From NCBI RefSeq assembly GCF_022427145.1, contig NZ_JAKSXN010000002.1:1-64000 (forward strand): a stretch of 64,000 bases of DNA, given 5' to 3'. The notes below the pieces were generated by a model. That model saw only the letters and a list, made by a program, of their open reading frames with translations, made no database searches and was not told the origin of the DNA. The first letter of the stretch is position 1. The number at the start of each line of letters is the position of its first letter. The DNA is from Paenibacillus timonensis. Lineage in GTDB: Bacteria > Bacillota > Bacilli > Paenibacillales > Paenibacillaceae. Position numbers and translations under genes: made by a program. Of this stretch, positions 26,626 to 34,412 are shown piece after piece.

Positions 26626-27057
26626 TCAATGATTCCATAATCCTTGTTTGCCGAGGGCAGGAATCGGTTCCGAAAGCCGGCGCAGCTCGGTCAATTCCCA
26701 AGCGTACCGGCCCGGTGCGAAGTCGCCGAACCGGTATTCCTGCCCTGCGGCTTCCAACCGTCTTTCCCCTCCTCCCAGCCATGCTGCCTGTCCGTCGTCG
26801 TGCAACACGGGAAGGCAGTCATTCAACCGGCAAACGGCGATAATGGCCCCAACCGGCAACCGATCGGCAGACGAATAACCGTGTGCCGCTAAGAGGGACC
26901 GAATCGGCTCTGTTTCGCAGGCCTTTCGATCCACCTGCTTGCCGGCATGAATACCAAGCTCGCCCCGGTAATTCGTTTTCCAGCTTCTCGTTTCCAACCG
27001 TTTAGCCCCAATCGCAATCAGCGTTGCCCAAGGTTGTCGTATCGTGATGCAATGCAT
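26626..27057 (-). CDS. ASCH-domain protein
   Basis: This 143-residue protein is a compact ASCH/PUA-like domain. The N terminus CITIRQPWATLIAIGAKRLETRSWKTNYRGELGIHAG is the family signature (IRQPWA, KxxETRSW, YRG). Such proteins are thought to bind RNA or modified nucleotides. The C-terminal EL-RRLSEPIPALGKQGLWNH is the expected end of the family. It is separate from the patatin gene upstream by about 95 bases and could share its transcript. The substrate is unknown. Confidence 0.88.
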   Translation of the reverse strand: MHCITIRQPWATLIAIGAKRLETRSWKTNYRGELGIHAGKQVDRKACETEPIRSLLAAHGYSSADRLPVGAIIAVCRLNDCLPVLHDDGQAAWLGGGERRLEAAGQEYRFGDFAPGRYAWELTELRRLSEPIPALGKQGLWNH

Positions 27058-27151
27058 GTGACTCCTCCATTTTGTTCTTCTTCGGATTTGTGCGGCAGAA
27101 ACGTTCTCATTTCTGCTACATTAACTACTGCTATCAGCGGCCTAGCCTGCC

Positions 27152-27949
27152 TCACCGAAAACCCGGCTTCACCCGCCCTACCTCCGCCTTCAACTCATCC
27201 ATCATGATTTCGGCCGCCTCCTCGCCCGCCTTGATGCAGTCGGGCATTTTGGAGAAATCAAACGCGGACACATGCCCCACGTCCGGCCGGATGACGATAT
27301 CGGCCAACCGCAGGCTGGTATGCTTCCGTTCGGCGGTCATTAGACTGTAGGAGCGGTAAACGACTTCGATCATGTTGCGGGGCGGCTTCTTCTCATGTTC
27401 TCGGGTGACATCCACCGCGATAATCAACCCTACGTCCTTCCGCTTCAGCTCCTGAACGGGCAAATTGTTCAGTACCCCGCCGTCGACCAGCACCTGATCC
27501 TCCCGTACCAACGGAGCAAATACCCCGGGAAACGCCGTCGTTGCCCGCAACGCCGTGCCCAAATCGCCCCGATCCAGAATCACCTGCTTGCCCTGCATCA
27601 AGTCGACGGCAACCGCCTTAAACCGAATGGGAAAATCCTCGATCTTCAGCTCGTCCTTGCCATGCTGTCTCAGCAGATCATTGATGGTTTGGTAGATTTT
27701 ATTCCCGCCGATCAAGCCCCTGTGGCGGATTCCTAGATCCATCAACCGGTATTTCGGCGTGTGGTACAGCAGGTCCTCAATGTCCTCCGCCGGAATGCCC
27801 GCGGCATATAAGCCCCCGATCGCGCCGCCCATGCTGGTGCCTACAATCGCGTCCACCGGGATCCCGTGCCGTTCGAACGCCTTCAACACGCCCAAGTGAG
27901 CGAGTCCCCGTACGGCCCCGCCGCCTAACACCAAACCCACTTGTTCCAT
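27152..27949 (-). CDS. Patatin-like phospholipase family protein
   Basis: This 265-residue protein has the oxyanion loop GGGAVRG (9-15) and the nucleophile elbow GTSMG with Ser39. The second catalytic residue is the aspartate in VDGGVLNN. The size and motifs fit the RssA/YchK-type bacterial patatins, which hydrolyse acyl lipids. No signal peptide is present, so it is probably a cytosolic or membrane-surface esterase. The start ATG lies next to a weak site (GGGGAG). Confidence 0.92.
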   Translation of the reverse strand: MEQVGLVLGGGAVRGLAHLGVLKAFERHGIPVDAIVGTSMGGAIGGLYAAGIPAEDIEDLLYHTPKYRLMDLGIRHRGLIGGNKIYQTINDLLRQHGKDELKIEDFPIRFKAVAVDLMQGKQVILDRGDLGTALRATTAFPGVFAPLVREDQVLVDGGVLNNLPVQELKRKDVGLIIAVDVTREHEKKPPRNMIEVVYRSYSLMTAERKHTSLRLADIVIRPDVGHVSAFDFSKMPDCIKAGEEAAEIMMDELKAEVGRVKPGFR

Positions 27950-28033
27950 GGCAAAATCTCCCCGTTTGTCGTCCTTTTACTAAAAATACATATTCTTCAG
28001 CATGGATGAAAGTTCCTTCTCTCCCAAACAAAG

Positions 28034-28065
28034 CGCCCCGCATCGATGGGGATCGATCCGGGGCG
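28034..28065 (-). terminator. Terminator of the DUF3298-type gene
   Basis: CGCCCCG with ATCGAT pairs with ATCGAT and CGGGGCG around GGGG. On the minus strand it is followed by CTTTGTTTG. Confidence 0.75.
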
Positions 28066-28083
28066 AACAGAGCTCATATGGAG

Positions 28084-29169
28084 TTAGGATTGGAAGTCGG
28101 CGTAAGGAATCACGAATTCCGGCATGCCCGCCACATAAGGCATATATTCATATTCCGTAAAGTAGATGACGACCCCGTTCCGGTTCAGGAAAAAGTCACG
28201 ATCCGCTTCGATCGATTCAAACGGGTAGAGCAGTCCGAGTTTGCGCTCTTTAATTTGCTCCTTCATTTTGCCGTTGATGATCGATACATAATTCGCATGA
28301 TTGTTCGCTACCTCTTTCAAGGTCAGCACCTTCCCGGTCGACAAATCAAACGTATACGGAACGCGGGCCGTCGTTCCATGCGCTCCTCCGAGATCCACGT
28401 AATAATCCACATAGAGGCTTAACCGGCCTTTTTCGTTATAGGTCACCGTAAAACGTCCGTCAACGCTGGGCTGACGTACCGACGCGTTCGGCTCCTTGTC
28501 GAGAATTTTATTGTTTTCCTCCGCGGCCAGGCCAATTTCCTTCGCCGCCGCAGCAACGTGCTTATCTGCTTCTTCCTTGAGGAAGGCATTGATTTTCTGC
28601 TGCACTCCGCTGTCCGCCAACCCGGAAAGGACCGGATAATACACCAACAGCGATTTTCCGTCCCCGTCCGCTCCAATCTCCTTAGCGCCAATCTTCACGT
28701 CATTCTCTTGAACAGCTTGAAGGGCAATCAGCTTCGTGGAATTATCATAACCTACGACATAACCCATCTGTTCGAGAATGAAGCGCATCGGCAAATAGGT
28801 CGCGTGATCCTGGACCACAAGCTGCGGTCCCCAAAGAAGCTGCTCATTCAGCTTAAAAGAGGAGGCGTTCAGATTGACCTCCAGCACCCGGTGTTTTCCG
28901 CTGACTTTCGCTACCTGCGTTGCTTTGTCGAAGCCGATGCCCAGCCCCAGTCCGTTGCTCAAATCACGTAATGCGATATACGTCGTGCCGTTGAGATTGA
29001 TCGTTTTGATCGTTTTCTTGGCGCCTTCTATGCTGAACGCTTGAGGCAACACCGCATATTTGGCTTTGGTTGCGGCTTCAACCTGTTGCGCGGGCAATGA
29101 CATTGCCAAGGGTGCAGCCACCAGAGCTGCGGCAAGAGCGAAAGTCATCCATTTATTCAGTTTATTCAT
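28084..29169 (-). CDS. Secreted protein with copper amine oxidase-like N domain and DUF3298-type domain
   Basis: This 361-residue exported protein begins with a signal peptide (MNKLNKWMTFALAAALVAAP and a cut near LPAQQVEA). Residues 45-150 resemble the copper amine oxidase N-terminal (stalk) domain, widespread on Paenibacillus secreted proteins (LNGTTYIALRDLSNGLG, ATYLPMRFILEQMGYVV). The C-terminal half, with YVDLGGAHGTT and VVIYFTEYEYMPYVAGMPEFVIPY, resembles the DUF3298/DUF4163 module seen in PdaC and RsiV-type proteins. The start is at 29169, with AAAGGA upstream. The role may be in the cell wall, but there is no direct evidence here. Confidence 0.8.
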   Translation of the reverse strand: MNKLNKWMTFALAAALVAAPLAMSLPAQQVEAATKAKYAVLPQAFSIEGAKKTIKTINLNGTTYIALRDLSNGLGLGIGFDKATQVAKVSGKHRVLEVNLNASSFKLNEQLLWGPQLVVQDHATYLPMRFILEQMGYVVGYDNSTKLIALQAVQENDVKIGAKEIGADGDGKSLLVYYPVLSGLADSGVQQKINAFLKEEADKHVAAAAKEIGLAAEENNKILDKEPNASVRQPSVDGRFTVTYNEKGRLSLYVDYYVDLGGAHGTTARVPYTFDLSTGKVLTLKEVANNHANYVSIINGKMKEQIKERKLGLLYPFESIEADRDFFLNRNGVVIYFTEYEYMPYVAGMPEFVIPYADFQS

Positions 29170-29472
29170 CGTGTATGATTCCTTTCTGGTCGGGTTCACC
29201 AACAACTTCGATTCACTGGTTTAACGAATACCGGTTTGAAAAAGTTGCATGACTTAATTGGAGTAAGGGTTCAGGGTCTGGTTTGGAATACATGGGGGCT
29301 TATAGGCCAGATGCTTGATGGATTGGCTACGAACGTAAACAAAATGAACTGCACTTTTGCATCTGGCTGGCTGACGTTAACGGAATCGGGGCCACCCGAG
29401 GGACTAGTATGCCTGCAAGCATATCGATTACAATGGTTACATCAATACATCCCTACGATGGAGGGTTTCCCC

Positions 29473-30144
29473 ATGTGCGGCCGTTTTACGATTACGCTTC
29501 CCCTGGACGAACTGATCGTCCGGTATCTGATCTTTGAACACCGGCTGGCAAAGTTCGCCCCGAACTATAACGTAGCGCCGATGCAATTCATCCCGGCCGT
29601 GATTTCGGGCAAGGAGGGCAACCGTCTTGGCGAGTTGCGCTGGGGGTTGGTGCCGTCCTGGGCCAAGGAGGAGAAAATCGGCGGCAGCATGATCAACGCC
29701 CGCGCCGAGTCGCTCTCGGAAAAGCCGGCGTTTCGCAAGCTGCTGACGTCCCGGCGCTGCCTCATCCCGGCCGACGGCTTCTATGAATGGCAGCAGCGGG
29801 ACGGCGGCAAGCAGACGTATCGGATCGTCATGAAAGACGGGAACCTTTTCTCCTTTGCGGGATTGTACGACATTTGGATCGACCCGCAAGGAAACAAGCT
29901 GGCGACCTGCACCATCATCACCACGGAACCCAATTCGCTTATGGCCGAAATCCATACCCGGATGCCCGCCATCCTTCGTCCGGAGCATGAGGCCGAATGG
30001 CTGGCGCGGGACCACGTGGACGCCCCGTCATTGCTCAAACTGCTCCAGCCTTATGACGCCGCGAAGATGCGGGCATACCCGGTATCGTCGGCCGTCGGAA
30101 ACGTCAGGAATAATACGAAGGAACTGCTGGAGGAGGCCAAATAA
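29473..30144 (+). CDS. SOS response-associated peptidase family (YedK/HMCES-like)
   Basis: This 223-residue protein begins MCGRFT. In the family the Cys2 amine becomes the N terminus after Met removal and forms a covalent link to abasic sites in single-stranded DNA, protecting them. Other family markers are present: NVAPMQ, RWGLVPSWAK, INARAES, CLIPADGFYEW and HTRMPAIL, with the catalytic His in IHTRMP. The start is fixed at 29473 by the MCGRF motif and GGAGGG; the longer frame upstream is not supported. No SOS box was checked for. Confidence 0.95.
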   Translation: MCGRFTITLPLDELIVRYLIFEHRLAKFAPNYNVAPMQFIPAVISGKEGNRLGELRWGLVPSWAKEEKIGGSMINARAESLSEKPAFRKLLTSRRCLIPADGFYEWQQRDGGKQTYRIVMKDGNLFSFAGLYDIWIDPQGNKLATCTIITTEPNSLMAEIHTRMPAILRPEHEAEWLARDHVDAPSLLKLLQPYDAAKMRAYPVSSAVGNVRNNTKELLEEAK

Positions 30145-30173
30145 TCCGAATCGAAGGGTCCCACTCCGAAAAA

Positions 30174-30235
30174 AAGGGCTTCGCCTTTACGCGCGCAAGG
30201 TTCCTCGCCCTGCCCCGCGAAAAAGTCGAAGCCCT
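30174..30235 (+). terminator. Possible terminator after the YedK-like gene
   Basis: AGGGCTTCG and CGAAGCCCT bracket a 43-base GC-rich loop region downstream of the stop. The stem is perfect but the loop is long and there is no real T-run. Confidence 0.35.
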
Positions 30236-30240
30236 ATTCC

Positions 30241-30516
30241 TCATTCACTCTTTGTTCCCTGCCACAACCCGCCGCCCGGCAGCGGACAAGTCCGCTCCTT
30301 CAACCAGGCGACCACCGGGATGATGCAGCCGCAAGCCGTGCAGGTCATCCCGTCCATCAGCTTGGTGCAGGCTCCGCAAACGCGCAGCCTGTCCTGATAC
30401 TCCTCCTCGCTGACTCTTCGCTCCGGCGCAAACGCCGTCGTCTTCATCAAGCGCTGGATTTGCTCGTCCGTGACCCGGTAATCGTCCCGGCACGCTTTAC
30501 ATGAGGTATCCGCCAT
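30241..30516 (-). CDS. Small zinc-ribbon-like protein, DUF6171-type
   Basis: This 91-residue protein has six cysteines in CxxC-type pairs (CKAC near residue 6, CGAC near 47, CTACGC near 59), consistent with a zinc ribbon. I recognise the pattern as DUF6171, found in Bacillota. It begins only five bases after the abfA stop on the same strand, with a GAAGG site before the ATG, so it is cotranscribed with abfA. No function is established. Confidence 0.75.
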   Translation of the reverse strand: MADTSCKACRDDYRVTDEQIQRLMKTTAFAPERRVSEEEYQDRLRVCGACTKLMDGMTCTACGCIIPVVAWLKERTCPLPGGGLWQGTKSE

Positions 30517-30521
30517 CTCGG

Positions 30522-32018
30522 TTAAGCCTTCGCCGCCAGTTCGAGCGTCGTGACCGACATGGTCGGCAGGTTGACGGTCAGCTTGCCGCCCTCAAGCTGA
30601 AACGACTCGAACGGCTGCGGTTTCACCGCGTCCGGTTGTGCAAATGTATTATGAGCATCAATCCGACCACTCGTCAGCGTCGAGCCCGTCACCGTGAAGC
30701 TGCTGCCAGCCAAGCCCCGAACGTCGATCGTCACCTGCGCTTCCGCCTGAGGCTGCAAGTGACAGAAGCTGAGATGGATCTTCCCTTTCGCATCGCGCGA
30801 TGCCGTGGCTGTCACCGCTGGAATGTCCCCGCCGTCCAGCTGGTAGCTGCCTGTATCCAGCGACAGATCCAGCAGCTCGGCATCCTGGTGAACCTTATAC
30901 ATGTCGAACACATGATACGTTGGCGTCACGATCATCTTCTCGCCTTCCGTCAGGATGACGGCCTGGAGCACGTTGACGGTCTGAGCGATATTCGCCATGC
31001 GTACGCGCTGGTTATGCTTATGGAAGATGTTCAGCGTGAGGCCGGCGACAAGCGCGTCGCGCATCGTATTTTGCTGGTACAGGAATCCCGGATTCGTCCC
31101 CGGCTCCACGTTGTACCAGGTCCCCCATTCATCGACGATCAATCCCACCCGGCCTTCCGGATCGTATTTATCCATGATCGTACGGTGGCGGGTAATCAGG
31201 TCATCCATCCGAAGCGCTTTTTGCAGCGTGGAGAACCAGGCATGCTCGTCGAACCCGGTCGCCGGCCCTTTATCCTGCCAGTTATCGGTCGGCAGCGTAT
31301 AGTAATGCAGCGTGATGGAATCCATGAACCGGCCGGCTTCCCGCATCAGCACGTCCATCCAATTGTAGTCGTCCGAATTCGGGCCGCAGGCAATTCGGTG
31401 AATCCGGTTGTCGCCATAATTGCGAACGTAGGTCTGATACCGGCGGTACTCGTCGGCATAATATTCCGGGCGCATATTGCCGCCGCAGCCCCAGTTTTCG
31501 TTACCGACGCCGAAGTACGTGACTTTCCACGGCTCCTTGCGCCCGTTCTGGGCCCGAAGCTCCGCCATCGGCGACACGCCGTCGAAGGTCAGATATTCGA
31601 CCCATTCTGACATTTCCTGGACCGTACCGCTACCGAGATTGCCGTTGATATAAGGCTCGCAGCCCAGCTGCCGGCATAACTCCATGAACTCGTGAGTCCC
31701 GAAATGGTTGTTCTCCACCACGCCGCCCCAATGGGTGTTGACCATCCGTTTGCGCGTTTCTTTTGCCCCAATGCCGTCCTTCCAGTGGTATTCATCGGCA
31801 AAACAGCCGCCCGGCCAACGCAGCACCGGAATCCGAATCTGTTTAAGCGCTTCCACGACGTCGTTGCGAATTCCGTTCGTGTTCGGGATCGGCGAATCCT
31901 CGCCCACCCAAATCCCTTCATAAATGCATCGGCCCAGGTGCTCGGAGAAATGTCCGTAAATATTGCGGTTGATCGTTCCTTTGCCGGAATCGGCGTTCAG
32001 CACACCTTGTAGTGGCAT
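30522..32018 (-). CDS. abfA: Alpha-L-arabinofuranosidase, GH51
   Basis: This 498-residue intracellular enzyme removes L-arabinose side chains from arabinan or arabinoxylan fragments. The acid/base is Glu174 in [11 protein letters not shown] and the nucleophile is Glu297 in [10 protein letters not shown], as in known GH51 enzymes. The (beta/alpha)8 barrel is followed by a beta-rich C-terminal domain. I use the ATG at 32018; AAGGAG is 11 bases before it, whereas the GTG at 32030 touches it. The gene has a TTGACG-N18-TATAAT promoter, and an ArsR-type regulator is divergent from it. Confidence 0.95.
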   Translation of the reverse strand: MPLQGVLNADSGKGTINRNIYGHFSEHLGRCIYEGIWVGEDSPIPNTNGIRNDVVEALKQIRIPVLRWPGGCFADEYHWKDGIGAKETRKRMVNTHWGGVVENNHFGTHEFMELCRQLGCEPYINGNLGSGTVQEMSEWVEYLTFDGVSPMAELRAQNGRKEPWKVTYFGVGNENWGCGGNMRPEYYADEYRRYQTYVRNYGDNRIHRIACGPNSDDYNWMDVLMREAGRFMDSITLHYYTLPTDNWQDKGPATGFDEHAWFSTLQKALRMDDLITRHRTIMDKYDPEGRVGLIVDEWGTWYNVEPGTNPGFLYQQNTMRDALVAGLTLNIFHKHNQRVRMANIAQTVNVLQAVILTEGEKMIVTPTYHVFDMYKVHQDAELLDLSLDTGSYQLDGGDIPAVTATASRDAKGKIHLSFCHLQPQAEAQVTIDVRGLAGSSFTVTGSTLTSGRIDAHNTFAQPDAVKPQPFESFQLEGGKLTVNLPTMSVTTLELAAKA

Positions 32019-32036
32019 CCGTCGTTTCACTCCTTA

Positions 32037-32062
32037 GTTAATATAATTGTTAATTAAATAAC
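32037..32062. promoter_or_regulatory. Candidate operator, site 1 of the abfA-arsR pair
   Basis: GTTAATATAATTGTTAAT is followed by TAAATAAC. It is nearly identical to the site at 32159. It lies between the abfA transcription start region and the start codon, where a bound repressor would block transcription. Confidence 0.55.
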
Positions 32063-32074
32063 TATATCACTAAT

Positions 32075-32104
32075 ATTATAGGCGGCTCCCTGTAGGTTCG
32101 TCAA
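32075..32104 (-). promoter_or_regulatory. Promoter of abfA
   Basis: On the minus strand TTGACG and TATAAT are separated by 18 bases, a near-consensus sigma-A promoter, about 57 bases before the abfA ATG. Confidence 0.75.
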
Positions 32105-32137
32105 ACGATTTTCGCGCGGGCCAGGAGCTGACTATGC

Positions 32138-32166
32138 TTGTCAAATCCAGGACTTTTCGTTAATAT
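32138..32166 (+). promoter_or_regulatory. Promoter of the ArsR-type regulator
   Basis: TTGTCA and TAATAT are separated by 17 bases. The -10 sits inside the second candidate operator, which would allow autoregulation. Confidence 0.65.
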
Positions 32167-32181
32167 AATGATTAATCAAAC
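32159..32181. promoter_or_regulatory. Candidate operator, site 2 of the abfA-arsR pair
   Basis: GTTAATATAATGATTAATCA is a direct repeat of the site at 32037 with two changes in the shared core. It overlaps the -10 of the regulator promoter. Confidence 0.55.
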
Positions 32182-32202
32182 TTCGGGTAAGGTGGGAAAA
32201 CC

Positions 32203-33135
32203 GTGAAACTTGATTTAACCGAACAATCGCTGCCCGTGTACGAAGCGCTCTCGAGTCCGGTTCGACTGCGCATTCTGCGGCTGTTGGCCAACCGCCCGAT
32301 GAACATTAAGGAATTGGCCGCAGCGGTCGGGTTATCCAGCGCGATCATGACCATGCACGTGCGCAAGCTGTCCGAATGCGGCCTGGTCGCCACCCAAATG
32401 GCGCCCGGCAAGAGCGGCCTTCAGAAAATATGCTCGCTCGCCGTCTCCGGCGCGGAAATCCGTTTTCCGGCGCAGGCGGCCGCCGAGCGCAAGAGCCACC
32501 GGGTTGAAATCCCGGTCGGGCATTACTCCGATTTCCACATCGAACCGACCTGCGGGATCGCGACGACCGGCAAGATCATCGGAAGCTTTGACGATCCCCG
32601 GTATTTTTGGGATCCGGAGCGGATCCACGCCGCCATTCTTTGGTTCGGCACGGGGTTTATCGAATACAAAACGCCCAATTACCTGCTGTCCAGCCAAGAG
32701 CCCGAGGAACTGGTCTTTACGATGGAAATCGCGTCCGAGGCCCCGGGAACGAGGGACGATTATCCTTCCGACATTACGTTCACCCTGAACGGGAAGCAGC
32801 TCGGCACCTGGACGAGTCCCGGCGACTACGGGGATCAGCTAGGCAAATATACCCCCGATTGGTGGCCAAGACAGGCGAATCAATATGGACTATTGAAACG
32901 GCTGCGCCTTACGGAAGACGGGACGTATATGGACGGCTTGAAAATGTCGGACGTCACGCTTCGTGACATCGACATCCGACAGAAGCAGTGGACGTTCCGC
33001 TTATCGGTTGAACCGGACGCCCGCTATCCCGGCGGCTTGACCCTGTTCGGCAAAGGATTCGGCAATTACGGCGAGCATCCAAGCGCGGAAGTGTTTTACG
33101 TAGAGAAGCAAGAAAAAGAGAAGACGGCGCACTAA
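32203..33135 (+). CDS. ArsR-type regulator with long C-terminal domain
   Basis: This 310-residue protein has an N-terminal winged helix of the ArsR type (residues 10-85, YEALSSPVRLRILRLLANRP, then ELAAAVGLSSAIMTMHVRKLSECGLV). Most ArsR proteins are near 100 residues; this one has an extra 200-residue beta-rich domain, with FTLNGKQLGTWTSPGDYGDQ and LRLTEDGTYMDGLKMSDV. The extra domain could bind a sugar, but that is inference. It lacks the metal-binding cysteine motif of classical ArsR. It is divergent from abfA and shares direct repeats with its promoter, so it probably controls it. Confidence 0.82.
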   Translation: MKLDLTEQSLPVYEALSSPVRLRILRLLANRPMNIKELAAAVGLSSAIMTMHVRKLSECGLVATQMAPGKSGLQKICSLAVSGAEIRFPAQAAAERKSHRVEIPVGHYSDFHIEPTCGIATTGKIIGSFDDPRYFWDPERIHAAILWFGTGFIEYKTPNYLLSSQEPEELVFTMEIASEAPGTRDDYPSDITFTLNGKQLGTWTSPGDYGDQLGKYTPDWWPRQANQYGLLKRLRLTEDGTYMDGLKMSDVTLRDIDIRQKQWTFRLSVEPDARYPGGLTLFGKGFGNYGEHPSAEVFYVEKQEKEKTAH

Positions 33136-33152
33136 ACTTAAAAAACATAAAT

Positions 33153-33196
33153 GGGCTGCCCCCAAAGCCATCAACTAATGGTTTAGGAGCAGCCCC
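33153..33196. terminator. Terminator between regulator and GH88 gene
   Basis: GGGCTGC and GCAGCCC form the outer stem, and GCCAT/ATGGT the inner stem. It lies between two converging stops and may serve both strands. Confidence 0.65.
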
Positions 33197-33236
33197 TTCT
33201 ATCAATTGGGATGGCCATGGACCTTCCGCGTCCCCG

Positions 33237-34391
33237 CTATTCCCAATACGATGGCCTCCCGCCCTTCAGCCGGGCGAGGCCTTCCACGAAGAAATAGTCG
33301 CCGTAAATCAGCGGCACGTCGATGTTGGTCCCCTGCGGGTAGTTGCTGGTCCCGTGCAGGATCAGGCCTTCTTCGGCCGGATCGTCCCAGGCGCCATAAT
33401 GATCGTACAGCGACTTCAGGATGCGTTCGCCGCCCTCGCGGTACTTCGCCGCGTTTGCGGTCGTGCCCGCGGCCCCGTCTGTGCCGCCGAGCTTCTCCGC
33501 CAGCAGCAGCAGCCCGCTGGCCGCGCAGGCTCCGGCGGACGAGTCCCGCAGCTGGCGCAGCGCTTCCGGCGCGCGGAAATCCCAAGCCGGCACCTCGTCT
33601 TCCGGCAGCTGGCTCAGGAAGAAGTCCGCCACCCGCTGCGCGGCGGACAGATACTCCCGCTTGCCGGTGTGGTGGTAGCCCAGCGTCAAGCCGTAAATCG
33701 CCCAGGCCGCGCCGCGCGACCACGCCGATTCCGGCGCGTAACCTTGGCCGCCTTGCGGCCCAACCACCTCGCCCGTTACCGGGTCAAAGACCACGATATG
33801 ATAAACCGAGCCGTCTTCGCGGACAAACTGCTCGAGCACCGTATCGAGATGCGCTTCGGCCACATGGGCGAAACGGGGATCGCCGCTCTCGCGGGACGCC
33901 CAGAATAATAGCGGCAGGTTCATGCAGCAATCGATGATCGCCCACCCTTCGTTCCGCTCCCCGTCCTTCCACGGATTCCAGGCCCGAATATAACACCCCT
34001 TCAGATTGAAACGCGCCGCCAAATAGTTTGCGGCCTTCAGCGCGCGAATCCGCGAGTCGCCGCTCCCTGTCAGCTTATAGGAAGCAATGCTGGTCAACGT
34101 CCACATAAATCCCAGATCGTGATCCAGCCGCACATAGCCGTCCAGCACCGCGTCCAGCCGGGTCTCGCAGGCTTGCGCCAGCGCCTTCAGCTCCTCCTTG
34201 CCGCTTCCCTCGTACAGCAGCCACAGCAGCCCCGGCCAGAATCCCGCCGTCCACCAGGCCGGCTCGGCCAGCTCATAAACCCCGCCCTTACTGGCGTGCG
34301 GAAATCCGGAGCCGATTCTGGCCGCATTCCGCAGCGTTTTGTCCAGCGACTTCCCCCAGGCTTCATCTACCCATGCCCTTCCGTTCTCCAT
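33237..34391 (-). CDS. Unsaturated glucuronyl hydrolase, GH88
   Basis: This 384-residue enzyme has an alpha/alpha barrel and hydrolyses the unsaturated uronic acid left at the end of oligosaccharides by polysaccharide lyases. Family features are seen: AEPAWWTAGFWPGLLWLLYE, HDLGFMW, EGWAIIDCCMNLPLL with its key aspartate, and ESAWSRGAAWAIYGLTLGY. I start at the ATG at 34391, where GGAGGAG is nine bases upstream; the frame beyond is untranslated. It is the last gene of the uronate operon. A GH105-type rhamnogalacturonyl hydrolase is a less likely reading. Confidence 0.9.
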   Translation of the reverse strand: MENGRAWVDEAWGKSLDKTLRNAARIGSGFPHASKGGVYELAEPAWWTAGFWPGLLWLLYEGSGKEELKALAQACETRLDAVLDGYVRLDHDLGFMWTLTSIASYKLTGSGDSRIRALKAANYLAARFNLKGCYIRAWNPWKDGERNEGWAIIDCCMNLPLLFWASRESGDPRFAHVAEAHLDTVLEQFVREDGSVYHIVVFDPVTGEVVGPQGGQGYAPESAWSRGAAWAIYGLTLGYHHTGKREYLSAAQRVADFFLSQLPEDEVPAWDFRAPEALRQLRDSSAGACAASGLLLLAEKLGGTDGAAGTTANAAKYREGGERILKSLYDHYGAWDDPAEEGLILHGTSNYPQGTNIDVPLIYGDYFFVEGLARLKGGRPSYWE

Positions 34392-34412
34392 ATGACTTCG
34401 CTCCTCCATCCC

